The translations under genes were made by a program, and so were the position numbers. Source: Branchiostoma floridae (Eukaryota; Chordata; Leptocardii; Amphioxiformes; Branchiostomatidae). From it: a stretch of DNA of 64,000 nt. Each line of letters starts with the position of its first letter. The stretch's first letter is position 1. The stretch spans positions 17,636,746 to 17,700,745 of the forward strand of contig NC_049983.1 of NCBI RefSeq assembly GCF_000003815.2, given 5' to 3'. The notes under the pieces were generated by a model. It ran no database searches. It had not been told where the DNA came from and saw only the letters and a program-made list of their open reading frames with translations. Of this stretch, positions 18,423-30,700 are shown one piece after another.

Positions 18423-18484
18423 CCAATGACAGTAGTGTATTTCTATTCTTCTACCAGGAAAAGCAAGGCTCAAAGCCACCTTTG

Positions 18485-19075
18485 ATTAATGATAGAAGTT
18501 TATTTGCAAGTTCACGCCCGAGGGCTAATTGCAAGTACATGGTATAAACATAGTAGATATACAAGTAACAATGGGCAGTTATGAACAATATTCTACTCTA
18601 ATACTAGTGTTGGCTATTTCTAAAAGGTTGGGTATGACTTCTTCTTTGGAAGCAGGGGGAGACGAAAAGCCCCACTTTTTCTAAAATTAGTGGGTTCTGC
18701 GATTTCAAGAGAAAAGTAGCTTTTTGTTCGTCTGTCAATGTGGGGAAGTTGGGGTAAGTCTTTGTGGCTTCTCTAAACAGAGCGATTCTTTCGGTTTGGT
18801 TGGATGTATATTTGGAAATGAAATGTGTTTCGTCTCCCATTGCTTTGGCTGTACAGTATTTACAAATTCTTTCACACACTGGTAATCTCTTATATCTCCC
18901 TCTTTCTACTTCAAGAGGATGAGCGCTAATTCTGACTTTGCTTATTGCGGAACGCAGCTCGAAATCAACTAGTTCTAAGTACTTTTCTCTAGCGTATACA
19001 GATTTACAAGTTTTGTAGAACCTCAGCTTACTGGTATCTATATTTATATTATGTAGAAACGTCTGGATATACATG
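18485..19075 (-). mobile_element. LINE 3' fragment downstream of copy D
   Basis: The minus strand holds an open frame of about 156 residues with RISAHPLEVERGRYKRLP and C-x2-C...H (CKYC, THF), the zinc-knuckle-like C-terminal region found in many non-LTR element proteins. The 3' end has TTTGCAAGTTCACGCCCGAG, a tail shared with 22995, 55976 and 63170. It begins about 65 bases after the stop of copy D and may affect its 3' UTR. Confidence 0.75.
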
Positions 19076-19690
19076 TCGGTAATAATAGTACTAGGAGTAC
19101 TGGGAGATATAAAGGAGAAGTGAATTCACTCATAATAATTCGAGCAATGTAAGATTAGAACTAGAATTAATCACCAGCATGTAAATGCCACTTTTGGTAC
19201 TTCTGTAAGGGTTTTTATATCCTTCTTGGTATTCCAAAGCTCATGTTGTATGCCACCGCTCTCACCACCACTTGCACACGTAGTTTAATAAACCACAGTG
19301 TCAAACTTGTGAGCTGTCGTGTGGGACTTGAATGACTAGAAGCCATGTGTGTGTTTTTGTCAGTTCAAACTGGAGTCATTGTTTGCCTAACACTAAACCG
19401 CCCATAGTATTACGATCTATTGCCAGTTCTACGTATAGTTCAGTGACCTTTCATATGTTCCATATACTCAACATGTTCCCAATCATGGTGGTGGTGGTAG
19501 GATGGGGTTGTTTCCCAGACAATTATCCTTTCCCTCGGGTCTTTCCGAAGACCCATGTCATTATTGTTATGTCCAGAAGGAAAACCCCAGACTTATACAG
19601 TACACGGCAGCCTCCATGCCGCAGGGTCGGGAAATGAAGAGATCGTGGCACATACTTTGTTCACGTCCCTTCAGGATCCCTTTTTCAAGA
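19076..19690. other. No gene seen
   Basis: Intergenic sequence without supported coding potential or repeat structure. Confidence 0.45.
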
Positions 19691-19695
19691 GTAGT

Positions 19696-20118
19696 ACGCA
19701 GTGACGTGTGCACTCTAAAGAACATACACAGTGACGCGGGCACTCTAAAGAACATACACAGTGACGTGTGCACTCTAAGGAACATACACAGTGACGCGTA
19801 CACTCTAAAGAACATACACAGTGACGTGTGCACTCTAAAGAACATACACAGTGACGCGTACACTCTAAAGAACATTCACAGTGAAGCGTGCACACAGTGA
19901 CGCGTACTCTCTAAAGAACATACATAGTGACGTGTACACTCTAAAGAACATACACAGTGACCGGTACATACACGGTGACGCGTGCACTTTAAGGAACATA
20001 CAGTGATGCGCACGATCTAAAGAACATGCATAGTGACGTGTACTCTCTGAAGAACATGCACAGTGACGCGAACGCTCTAAAGAACATACACAGTGACGCG
20101 TGCACTCTAAGGAACGTG
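19696..20118. repeat. Minisatellite with 30-bp unit, about 14 copies
   Basis: Unit of 30 bases with core GTGACGTGTGCACTCTAAAG followed by AACATACACA. In the first six units the second half-word alternates GTGTGC and GCG(G/T)(G/A)C, giving a 60-bp higher-order period; later units are degenerate or shortened. Because 30 is a multiple of three, all frames stay open in places and encode artificial decapeptide repeats; these are not genes. Confidence 0.9.
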
Positions 20119-20579
20119 TACAATTACGCTTACCCTATGTGCATATGTCTCGACAGCATAAAAGCGCCCTCTAACGAGAGCTACTTACGAAGGTACATGT
20201 GCACAATCGCTGCGAGACAGTCCGTGAATTTCTTACTTCAGGTTGGATTTTATTTTTCGATTAACGTTGTGCAACTTATCGATGCTGACGCCTGTACGCG
20301 ATTAGTTCACAGTAAGTACTTCATTCTCTTTTAAACAATATTCACAAAGCTTTTACTCCAAGAATACCAAATACATGCTGCTCCAGTGATAGCCTTCCTC
20401 CGGTGCAGCGTAGGTGTTGTTTCGAAACACTTATTGCTACGTCATACAGACGTCGCTTTCACCAAGCACTTATAAATGTATTGCATATCGCATTTAGTCC
20501 GCTAGACGTCGCCGTTAGACCATGTCATCCCTTCTTGTCATTTTGTCTTTTGGGCAACTCTCACGACGGCTTTAATTGG

Positions 20580-21040
20580 CGACGCCTCAGGGGCTAGCCT
20601 ATTATTATAATAGTGTGCGTCCGTTTGACAAGAATTCCCAAAATCCCGCAGGCATGTCAGGAATTTTTCCACGCCTGCGTAGTTGTATCTTCCCTTAGGG
20701 GAAAATAACTCGGGAATGGGTTGACGGATCTTCATGATATTTGAAATGTAGATAGCCTCAGAGATGCCTTACATAATTAAATGCTAATCATGCAAATCAA
20801 GGGCTAATTTGCATAATTAATGATGACAGTTTATAGATACACGGCGTTTCATGTTAGAATAAGAAATGATATGCCATATCATGCATATGTAACTAAAAAA
20901 GAGAGAATTATATTAAGGCTTACTGTTAAGTACATATCTGATTCGCAAAAATTCCCGAAATTCCACAGCAGTTCGTCCACTCGTAATCTCCAAGCAAATT
21001 CCTCCGGTGGCTTAAAACAGTAACATAAGCTGGGGAAGGN
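20580..21040. repeat. Repeat-rich segment left of gap
   Basis: Contains AATAACTCGGGAATGGGTTG, repeated in the same orientation at about 21234. It ends with GTGGCTTAAAACAGTAACAT and AAGCTGGGGAAGG, whose reverse complement begins the sequence right of the gap. Confidence 0.7.
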
Positions 21041-21139
21041 NNNNNNNNNNNNNNNNNNNNNNNNNNNNNNNNNNNNNNNNNNNNNNNNNNNNNNNNNNNN
21101 NNNNNNNNNNNNNNNNNNNNNNNNNNNNNNNNNNNNNNN
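21041..21139. other. Assembly gap (N run)
   Basis: The gap lies exactly at the centre of an inverted repeat of about 65 bases per arm. Confidence 0.95.
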
Positions 21140-21770
21140 CCTTCCCCAGCTTATGTTACTGTTTAAGCCACCGGAGGAATCTGCTTGGAGATTAGTCCAC
21201 TCGGGCGTAATTGCACCACATTTTTGGAAGGGAATAACTCGGGAATGGGTTGACGGATCATCGACATTTTTAAATGTAGATAACTTCGGAGATGCCTTCC
21301 ATAAATAAGGACTATTAATGCAAACCAGGGGCTAATTTGCATAATTAATGAGCACTGTTTTTTAAGCCACATAATACACAGTATACTAGGACACTTAAAC
21401 TGTTAAACATAACATATGTAACTAGAAAAGAGAGAAATATTGATAGACATTAATTATGAAAATTGTTACCTAATTTACATAATCAATGAGAAATTTTGTA
21501 TTATAGTGTTAAATGGCGAAAATTCCATTCTTGCGACATTTGGCAGCAACATGTACGTAAGTTGAACATGCAGACGTAAGTCATGCAAATTAGGGTCTCA
21601 TTTACATAATCTATGAGAAAATGCTACAATAGCTTTCCTTGCTAAGACTTTTTACTTTGAACACATTGTTATTTAGGTAGAGATGATCAACTGATATCTT
21701 TTATGCAAATTAGGACCTCATTTGTATGATCAATGAGAAACATTTATAATAGGTCACTCGTCATGAGAGA
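21140..21770. repeat. Repeat-rich segment right of gap, with octamer-like units
   Basis: After the inverted arm come degenerate units of the form TGCAAAT...TCATTTACATAATC. Five are recognisable (about 20789, 21319, 21468, 21585, 21703). No coding potential. Confidence 0.6.
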
Positions 21771-22236
21771 TGGCCTTTCGTGTTAACAGCAATGCCCTTC
21801 AAACATCCATCACGCAAGACAATCTTCATACATACAGCCAGGCGAAAGGATAGCAGACAACTACAACACACCTAAAACAACAATCATTAATACTTATAAA
21901 CAATAAAACCGTCGCCATGGCAATAGTTTTTATTGCCACACTTATTTTTCAATAGTCACAAGACAGTTTTGAGGAAATTTCTTGCTGTATCTAGATACTT
22001 TTGGTTTGAACGGTGCTTAAAATTATTTACTTCCAAAAGCCGTATCATCTATACAACGTACTTCAGTATGTCTTGCCCAAACCTCAACCTTTCCATTGAA
22101 ACGCCCAACCTACTATCATATGCCTGTCACTTGGAAAGTTGTCATATTCTCTGGGCACTGCCTGGCTTGATTAAATCTCGCTTAAAGAGACCAGTAACAT
22201 CTGCTTGGAGGGTACACACCTTGATCATGTAAATGA
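21771..22236. other. No gene seen
   Basis: Unremarkable AT-rich sequence; the short reading frames are unsupported. Confidence 0.4.
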
Positions 22237-22860
22237 TCCCATCTCATTGAACAGAAAAGAGCAAGGGTTCTTCCCGGTGTGAGTGGTTCATAACTATACA
22301 GTTCAATGGGGGTAATGGTCGCAGTGAGCTCACCTTGGTGCTGAATGGCTGTCCCCTAACCTGATTTAGTTACTGTACTCTCCAAGAACAGGTTCGGCTC
22401 AGGCTGTTTTTTTTCCTTTTTACATGTTTTTAGGCATTTTTATCCGGCTTTCAATTTTACACCGTTTTCTTCTACATGTGTCACTTGGCAGCAAGACATT
22501 AAGAAAAAGGTACAAAATAGAAAGCTGGATAGAAATGCCAAAATTTTGATGTTCCCATCTCATTCAACAGAAAAGAGCGAGGGTTCTTCCCGGAGTGGTT
22601 CATAACTATACAGTTCAATGGGGGTAATGGTCGCATTGAGCTCACCTTGGTGCTGAATGGCTGTCCCCTGACCTGATTTAGTTACTGTACTCTCCAAGAA
22701 CAGGTTTGGCTTCGGCTGTTTGTTTTTCTTTTTACATGTTTTTAGGCATCTAAATCCAGCTTTCAATTTTACACCATTTTCTTTGTGTGTCCTTTGGCAG
22801 TGAGACATTAAGAGAAAGGTACAAAATAGAAAGCTGGATAGAAATGCCAAAAAAAAAAAA
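22237..22860. repeat. Direct tandem duplication of about 317 bp, each unit ending in a hairpin
   Basis: TCCCATCTCATT(G/C)AACAGAAAAGAG starts units at about 22237 and 22554. In each unit GGCATTT...ATCC(G/A)GCTTTC pairs with GAAAGCTGGATAGAAATGCC about 80 bases later, giving arms of about 30 bases. Confidence 0.75.
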
Positions 22861-22994
22861 CACCTCAAAAAACAGCAAAAGCCAAACCTTTGCTTGGAAG
22901 GTACGATTCAGCAAACCCAGAACGGTTAACCCAATAACCCAGAATCGAGAGTTAGCTTTTAGACTTAAGCAGACACTTGCTATATTGTTTTTAC

Positions 22995-23060
22995 ACTGTT
23001 TGTACCCTTTCATGTTACCTGCAATTAGCCCATGGACAAGAATTCGCAATAAACTTATTA
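22995..23060 (+). mobile_element. LINE 3' end remnant
   Basis: Contains GCAATTAGCCCATGGACAAG then TTCGCAATAAA, the tail family also seen at about 18497, 55976 and 63170. Confidence 0.5.
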
Positions 23061-24630
23061 CTAACAGCCCAGCTACTAAGCTGAGGACTGAGGTTCATGC
23101 ATTTTAAAAAAGACCACCCCAAAAATACTGCATTAACAACAGATTCCGAACAAAATAAACCTTTTATTTGACAAATTGAAAATGGAATGTCCGAAGCCAC
23201 AACTGACAAGGCAATCAAAATGTGGCAAGATGTGTGCGTTTGGAACAGAACAGTCTTGCCAACAACAGAGCTGGGGAAAATGGCTTTATAACATAGTTAC
23301 AACAAACCTGAACATGTGCCTCATGATGCATACAAGTTATAGTGAAGTCAACCAAGCGATTCAAAGGGACAGAATGTGTAATACTGAATGACGGTACCAT
23401 ATATTTTCTAACTTACGACCACTTTATCATACAATATCTTGATTGAGTGTACTATTTGAATGATAAATACAAAATCATCACGTACAGAAGAATTACTATC
23501 AATGCAAAACGATGAGTGATGAAAGAATATAGAGCAAGTATGTTGAGCTGTCTAACAAATTCAGGTTGTGAGTGAAGATTCTCCAATAGTAAAAATAAGA
23601 ATTGAACTATAAGTGTCTTTATCAATATCGAATGTGTTCTGCAGTACATTTCTCTACCACGAAAACGATATATAACTATAATACAGTAACCTACAGAACT
23701 GTTGAACCAGCAACATTTTTCTTCATACATTTCTACATGAACAAGTTTGTGAATAGTGTCGTTAAGGTATAGAATATCTCAATTGGTCCTACTCTATAAA
23801 ATAGATGTTAACGAGAAACTTTGACACTTAGGAGAAGAAACAAAGTATTGCAGTGACTGATACTTGGAACCCAAACAAGCTTGAAGGCAAGCAATTTATT
23901 GAACACGTCAGTGTGCAACTTAAAGTGCATAGCACCTTGTTTGGGCACCATACAAACTGTTCCTGTTCCCTGATATAACTCTTTTTTTTTTCCACTAGAT
24001 TTTCTGACCACACTAGAGAACAGTAGTTTAAGTGCAGAACACATCTCTACACAACTCACAAGACTACTGTGGTATTTGTATCAAATTGTCCAAGGTAGAA
24101 AACGCAGCTTTCTGTTTTTGAGTACACATCACTACATAATGCATAATAAAGTTGTGGCTTTAAAACAGCTAAAAGGATGAAACATCCCAAATTTGTAGCT
24201 TCACTTTAAAAAAATCATAATCTCATGAGTAAGATCCAACCAACAACGGAGAAGTGGAGTTCGCTCGAAACGTGGCTGGTGCTATGCGCAAACTGAACGG
24301 TACAACTTAGCACTTTTAAACACCCCTGCTTCTACCCCAAGCACACTGTGCCCGTCCTCTTAACAACAAACACGGACCTAACTCTGTCTTCCCACAACAA
24401 TCAACTTCACCGCATTTCTACGCAAACTCTCGGGGAAACCCAACAAAAAATGTACCAAGCAAAAGTAAAGGTAATGCGACTGAGCACAAGCATGTGCCAA
24501 CAAACATTTCATACCAGACGTTTTGAGAGTAAACCTGGCTAACGTGAACAAGTTTGGGAATGCTTCAGCCGGTAAAGCTGGGTTTTTATCTACAAGTTTG
24601 ATGTTGATGTCTGGTGGCGTGTGGCGGGGC
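23061..24630 (-). other. Probable 3' UTR and downstream flank of PRKAR2
   Basis: No coding exon seen. AATAAA hexamers on the minus strand at 23895-23900 and 23163-23168 are candidate polyadenylation signals, giving 3' UTRs of roughly 0.7 or 1.5 kb. Choosing between them needs transcript data. Confidence 0.35.
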
Positions 24631-24761
24631 TCATTGTGTCTCCTGCAGCTGCAGCTTGGAGCCGAAGATCTCGTGGATCTGCTCCTCGTACAGCTCGATG
24701 TTTCGCTTCATCAGCTCCTTGCAGGGGCCCAGCAGCCGCTCGAAGGCGTGCACGTCAAGCC
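24631..24761 (-). CDS. PRKAR2: PRKAR2 exon 13, C-terminus
   Basis: 131 bases to the TGA at 24631-24633: [20 protein letters not shown] and on, ending LQLQETQ. This is the last helix of domain B. Confidence 0.95.
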
Positions 24762-27700
24762 CTGGAAACCAGGAACAACCGTTAGTTTTGGCTACCACAA
24801 CACTGATATATAACTATGATATTTTTTTCTTCTATACTTGATGAACTTTATTGCTCGACATTTGTACATGGTACAAAGTATGGCAACGACTGTTACACAA
24901 AGTACAAAATAGGTGTACAGAATAAGACTTAACATCCTAATTAACATCCATATGATATAGTAACCTCAGTCTAGTAGCCTCCTTCAGTCGATATTGAACA
25001 TGGTAAAATCAGCCCTACAGCTTCGAGAACAGTCTGCAAGCTTTGAAATTAAAATTTTGGCAGCAATATGTCCAGCATCTGCCAATCACTGCACAAGATT
25101 GGCTGGTTTTCATAGATCATTCTTCTAGCCTCTACCAGACTTTGAAGATCAGTGGTCTAATCTGATTAGAAATTGGACAAATAGAGTGACAATAGTACAC
25201 TAGGTGAGTCGACCAGCCAGAGGAGTTATTTCTTCACACTATCTGTCCAATTTCTACTAATATTAGACCACCTATCTGCGGAGCCTGGTAGAGGCTACAT
25301 TCTTCTACTATGACAATACATTTACAGGCCAAATATGTACTAACTCTGAAAATACAACCTTCTGATCTGGCGATCAGCAAATTTGGCTGGAGGCTGTTGA
25401 CAATGTAAGGCAGGCTTAAAAGATGTTCAGATTCACGTACTAAAAACAGTGTGACATCATAAACCTCCTTTGACGTAATGTTGCCAGATTTCTAAAGTTA
25501 GTGCATTGCATGATGTCAGAGGCACGGGACAGAACTTCATCATGCCCAATATAGAACAAAATCCATCCATCAACCACATCAACATTGTCCCATTGGGAGT
25601 GCAGGACATTTTTCTCACTCAGGACGACACGACGAAAATCCTGCTGCATGCAAAGTGGCGAAGTATGCAACTTTTTACTAAGATCCTTTTTTCCTATTTG
25701 ATGTGTAAATTATGTTTAGTACTTATTATTGATCATTTGCTATACAACTTCTGTATCATTAGGTTATTTAACGTAATGATTTCAACTATGTTATGTGTTA
25801 TTTCGTTCAATTTGATTATGTATAATAACTTTATTTTGCGACCTAGGGGAGGGCCATGAAAAGCCTTTATGGCTTCTGTCCTACCCCTGCATGTGTTTTT
25901 AATCCATGTATATGTCACAGTAGAGATCACGATCCAGTAGAATCGTCGATTCTCCTAGGAGAGATCGCGATCAGAGCTGGTCCTAGGGCCAACTCCGTTC
26001 GGGATCTCGCCTAGGAGAATCGGCGATTCTACTAGTATAGATTGCGATCGGGGTCTCTCCTAGGGCCAACCCCGATCCAAACTCAAATGATACTTAGATA
26101 TGGGAAACAGACTGCGATCGGGATCTCTCCTAGGACAATCAGCGATTCTAGTAGTTCAGATTGCGATCGGGATCTCTCCTAGGACCAACCCTGATCCAAA
26201 CTCAAATGATGCTAAGATATAGGAAACTGTGACATATATATCTGCGAAGAAATAAAGAACTAAAGAACTTACTTGCTACTTTGGTTTTGCCAACAGCATA
26301 TGCAGAGGCCGCTCTGGGGTTGTTGGTCACGAGTGCTAGTTCTATTAAAACAAATAACAGATCAGTACAAACACATTAATAGGTACATAACATGATCATC
26401 GACCTTTATGGGAAGGGAGGATGATGATGCTAGTCATTACACCACCTGAATAATTGATAAGAACAAATGTTTGCACTTTCATTTATTGATTTATCAATTG
26501 AAGATTGATGACTGTCACATGTATCCTGCATGAGCTTAAAATAAAATAAAATGAAATTCCAAGAGGACCACTCTGTAAATGACTAGATTTATGTTCTGTG
26601 AAAGAGCTTTGAGCCTTACGCTACAGTGTAACATTTATCTGCAACTAGGATCATAGCTTCAGGAATCGTTCATTAATGTAAACTGAAATGCAGTTGTTGA
26701 AAATGTCCATATAGCATCTTCCTTGGAACTGTGCACTAGAAAATTATATGATGCTGATAAAACAACTGATATGTAAAGAAATGTATTAGTCCACCTGCAA
26801 CATTTGGTGATGAGCCTTGTAGCCTCCTTCCATACCTTATAACACTGCCAAAAATAATTCATCTTATCTTTCTTGATTTTCTTCTACAAAAAAAATTAAT
26901 ATTCTAGCAAAAAAAATTTTTGTGTCTAAGACATGGGGCAAGCAAATTGAATGTTTTTTGGGCCAAGATTTGTTTTCTTATATTTCTTACAGGGATCTGT
27001 TTTTGTACAGTACAAGATAGAACTTCTCACCTCCGAAGTAGTCTCCCTGTTTACACCTGGTGACCTCCAGCTCCTTGTCTGGGTCGTCCTGTGGCACACA
27101 CAACACAAGTCAGAACTGTGGCTACAGTAACAAACTACCGAAGGGGTGGCCCAGTATAGACCCTATTCCAGCTCCGTTCATTCTTTCCATCACTTCCCTT
27201 GCTGAATAGTCTGCACCCATTAATAGACGAAAGATTGCCATTTGATGTATTTGACTAAAATATAGTCAAGAGTTCTGATTGGCTGTGAGTCACATGGTTC
27301 TTGCAAAAGAGTTCAGATGGAAGTTTGACCCCGGTTACACTTCTTCTTAGAAATGTTCAATTCCCAAATAACGCAGGGTGTCACAGCCAATGTTTAAATC
27401 AAACGGGGACTAGACTATAATTCTGCATGGAAGTGATCATTGCAGGGAACCGGAGCTAAAACAGGATTTAATTCCAGGCAACCAGAGGGGATGGAAAGGG
27501 AGAGGGTACCACGCACGGAAGCCAAGCATTTATAGAGGGCTGTTTCACTTGAGATGTACAGCTGTAACAGATATAATGTAGCTGATGAGGGGTTACACTG
27601 TAGTGTAAAACAGGCATCACAAATTCAGACCAGGCAGGACCACACGAGGAGCTGCCAGTTTGGAGTCACGGAGCACCAAAAGAGTTAGCGACAAAGCCCA

Positions 27701-30700
27701 CACAAGGAGGACAGAAGCACTCAGTCCAACACCACACGGGGATAGGATGCACACGTAAGGATGCACGCTTCAAACAGGTCAAGAGAATGATGCAGGACAA
27801 ACAACGCTGAAGCCCACTAGCAAGTGAGATGCCAGTCAGAGCTTTGTATTAGGGGAACACAAGCAGTGAAGCCAAGGGAAGAAACACACAACAGGTCCAT
27901 AATGACGTAAAAGCCAGACAGCAGGAGGGACCGAGGAGATGGAAGATCACAGCATCAAGTTTGGACATCATTGACCGAGCCAACACCAGCATATTGTACA
28001 CATCAATTACAAGAACTAGCCAACTGCGCAAAGGAACCTGGGGGCTCACTCTTCAAAACACTTGTATGGACGTTTCTCACTACATGCACGTTACAGCATG
28101 CAACCCACACTCCACACAAACAATCCCACTAGAAGAGGCACACGGTACTCTGGTGCAGTTTTTGGTGCAATATATGTTGTGCGGCTGTGCAGAGAGGCTG
28201 TTGCACCACAGGACGGGTTCCTTTGAGAGCAGGTGCCCCATGAGTTGAGTCCACAAGTCAACTGGATCTGTTTCTCGCTCTCTTACTAGTATTAGCTGCC
28301 ACAGAAGTTTCTTTCAATCAAGTGCACTTTTTTTTTGCAAAGCCGCTAGGGCGGCTATACCACTGCTTTACTATGCTTACATAATATTACAAGTTTCCAA
28401 AAAAAAAGTTATAGTAAGATCTCTTGACTAGTATTTGGACGTTATTATGAATCTGCTTGTTGAAGCTGCAATCTGGGACATTTTGATGCTTGGTTGAAGG
28501 TGATAAGCTTAAAAAGCATAATTTCATTAAAACCGCTGAGATGGCAGAAAATGTAATTATGAAATTATGGCGGACATATATGGCACGGTTGTGTTATATA
28601 GTAGGTTAGCCTCTCTCCCTCTCCACATACACCCCCCTAGTCAAAATGAACCCTTCCTTTGGCGCAGTGTGCAACAAAATGGTGTACTCACGGCATTCTA
28701 GAACAGCGGCACGGGACAGACACCACAACACAACAACGATGCGCGTCAGGAAGAAACAAATATCTGTAAGTAATACTGCGTTTTCTTCCCAACGACATGA
28801 TACAGCAAACAAGGAATAAAATCATCCAGAAGTCTGAATTAACCATTGCAAAAATTTCATTAAACACAAAAGATGCTGAAAAATCATGATCATCATTATC
28901 ATTCATGAAAAACACCAACTGAACAAAATAAACATAACAATATGGCCATGGCAGCTTTTTAAAAAAAATAACAGTCACTCTAACTAAGTGGAATATTTCA
29001 AAACGTTTACATCATCACTTGTTGTGATACAATAAATGTCTCATTGAGACAAAGGAAAAACATACAAAAGCCCAACAAACTGATGTCAAAGTTGAGCAAG
29101 AGCATTTCTGCGCATGAAAACAGGCATATGCTTTTGTGAGTACAAATAAGCCAAAACAAGTTAGCCAAGAAAAAATGTGTGAGTATCAATAGTATGCTCA
29201 CAAGCACACATCAGAACCTATCCATACCAGTGCCAAATGACAATGTGTAAAATGAGTTGTTGATATATGTTTGCTTATTCTGACCAGGAATAGTTTGTAT
29301 GACTTGATGACATTTCTGAATATGTTTAATTGCTAAATATTGAATCTTATTGAAGTCCCGATAAGTTTGAAAAGAAGGCAGGGCACCAAAGAAAGTTAAC
29401 TAGCCAACATTTCCAGTGTTCCTCCTTTTTTCCCTGCCATTCATTGTCGTGTTTAGAGTTTGGTAGTGAATGTTGCATTTTGTGCTGTTTACGTGACCGT
29501 CAGTGCAGGCAGAGACCTACCATTGATTGACAAAACATGTGCTACTTTGTCAGGTTGTTCACACACGTGTACAAAATTTGTGACAACAAAACAAATGTTC
29601 TGTTGAATATCAACCATTGTCTAGTGCCTCGAATGCTCTCTGTAAGGTTATGCTGGTTAGAGTTTTTGAACAGCTGTAACAGAGGTGACAATAGAAGAAC
29701 ATACAGACTGGGTATCAGTTGAAAAGACCTACCTTGTTCTTCATGGCGATCCTCACAACTCCATCCTCCACAAAATACATGCAGTCAGCAGAGTCTCCCT
29801 AAAATATCAAGGTGCATTTTGATAATTATGAAATCGATAATATTCATGTCAATTTCTTTTTGGTGCCATCTCATCAATATGTTAGTGCCTGGTCTCTTTT
29901 CAATGGCCATTCTGTCATGCCTGGCCCACTGCTTATAACTGTCAACAAATGTCCCTGGCATATTGGTCTGTGATCCAAAAGAAAAAGGGCAAAATACAAC
30001 CAGAAAATACAGGTCTAACAAACAAACATACATACGTAATATTACCTAGTGCTTTAAATGACCTGCAGTGGCGTCCTCTCTCCGAAAGGAGGAGGAACGC
30101 CCGCCTCACCTTCTTTTACAAGCTAGTTAACAACAAGATTAACATAGACACACAGAACCTACTGATTCCGACCCAAGGGCGAACCCGACGCAGCCATCAA
30201 CATAAGTATAAACCAATCTTTGCAAGAACAGACACATACAAGTACTCATATTTTCCTAGAACAATCCCGGAGTGGAATTCCCTGCCTGGCGCGGTAGTAA
30301 GTGCTCCCACAGTTGAGAGCTTCCGCGCCAGGAGGAGGGCTGCCCGCCCTAACCCGGGACCTCAGCTCCCCCCCTACTTTGCCCCTTGCGGGGTTATATG
30401 GGGGTAACCCATGATGATGATGATGAAATGTCACCACTGCAAAAGTCAAACCCACTCACTTGTCTGATGATGACTTCCCCATCCTCGAAAATCTGGGTCA
30501 TGAGTGCATCAGCTACCTTCATTCTCTCATATTGCTGAAAATGGAATGGAAAAAGCCGCATGAATCCTTGTAATTATATGTATTTATCCAGTGCTTCTTG
30601 ATCTGGCTTTCCTGTGGATGGATTTCGATGAAATTTCTGACGAATTCGAGGTAATTGACAAGTTAGTGGTCTTAGAATTCCTAAAAGTTCATCCTCAGGA

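Noticed and set aside
19502-19900. Plus-strand frame of about 130 codons encoding decapeptide repeats
   Set aside because: It is the translation of a 30-bp minisatellite; frames on both strands stay open because 30 is divisible by three.
19696-20118. Possible CRISPR-like array
   Set aside because: Units are contiguous 30-bp tandem copies without unique spacers, in a eukaryotic setting.
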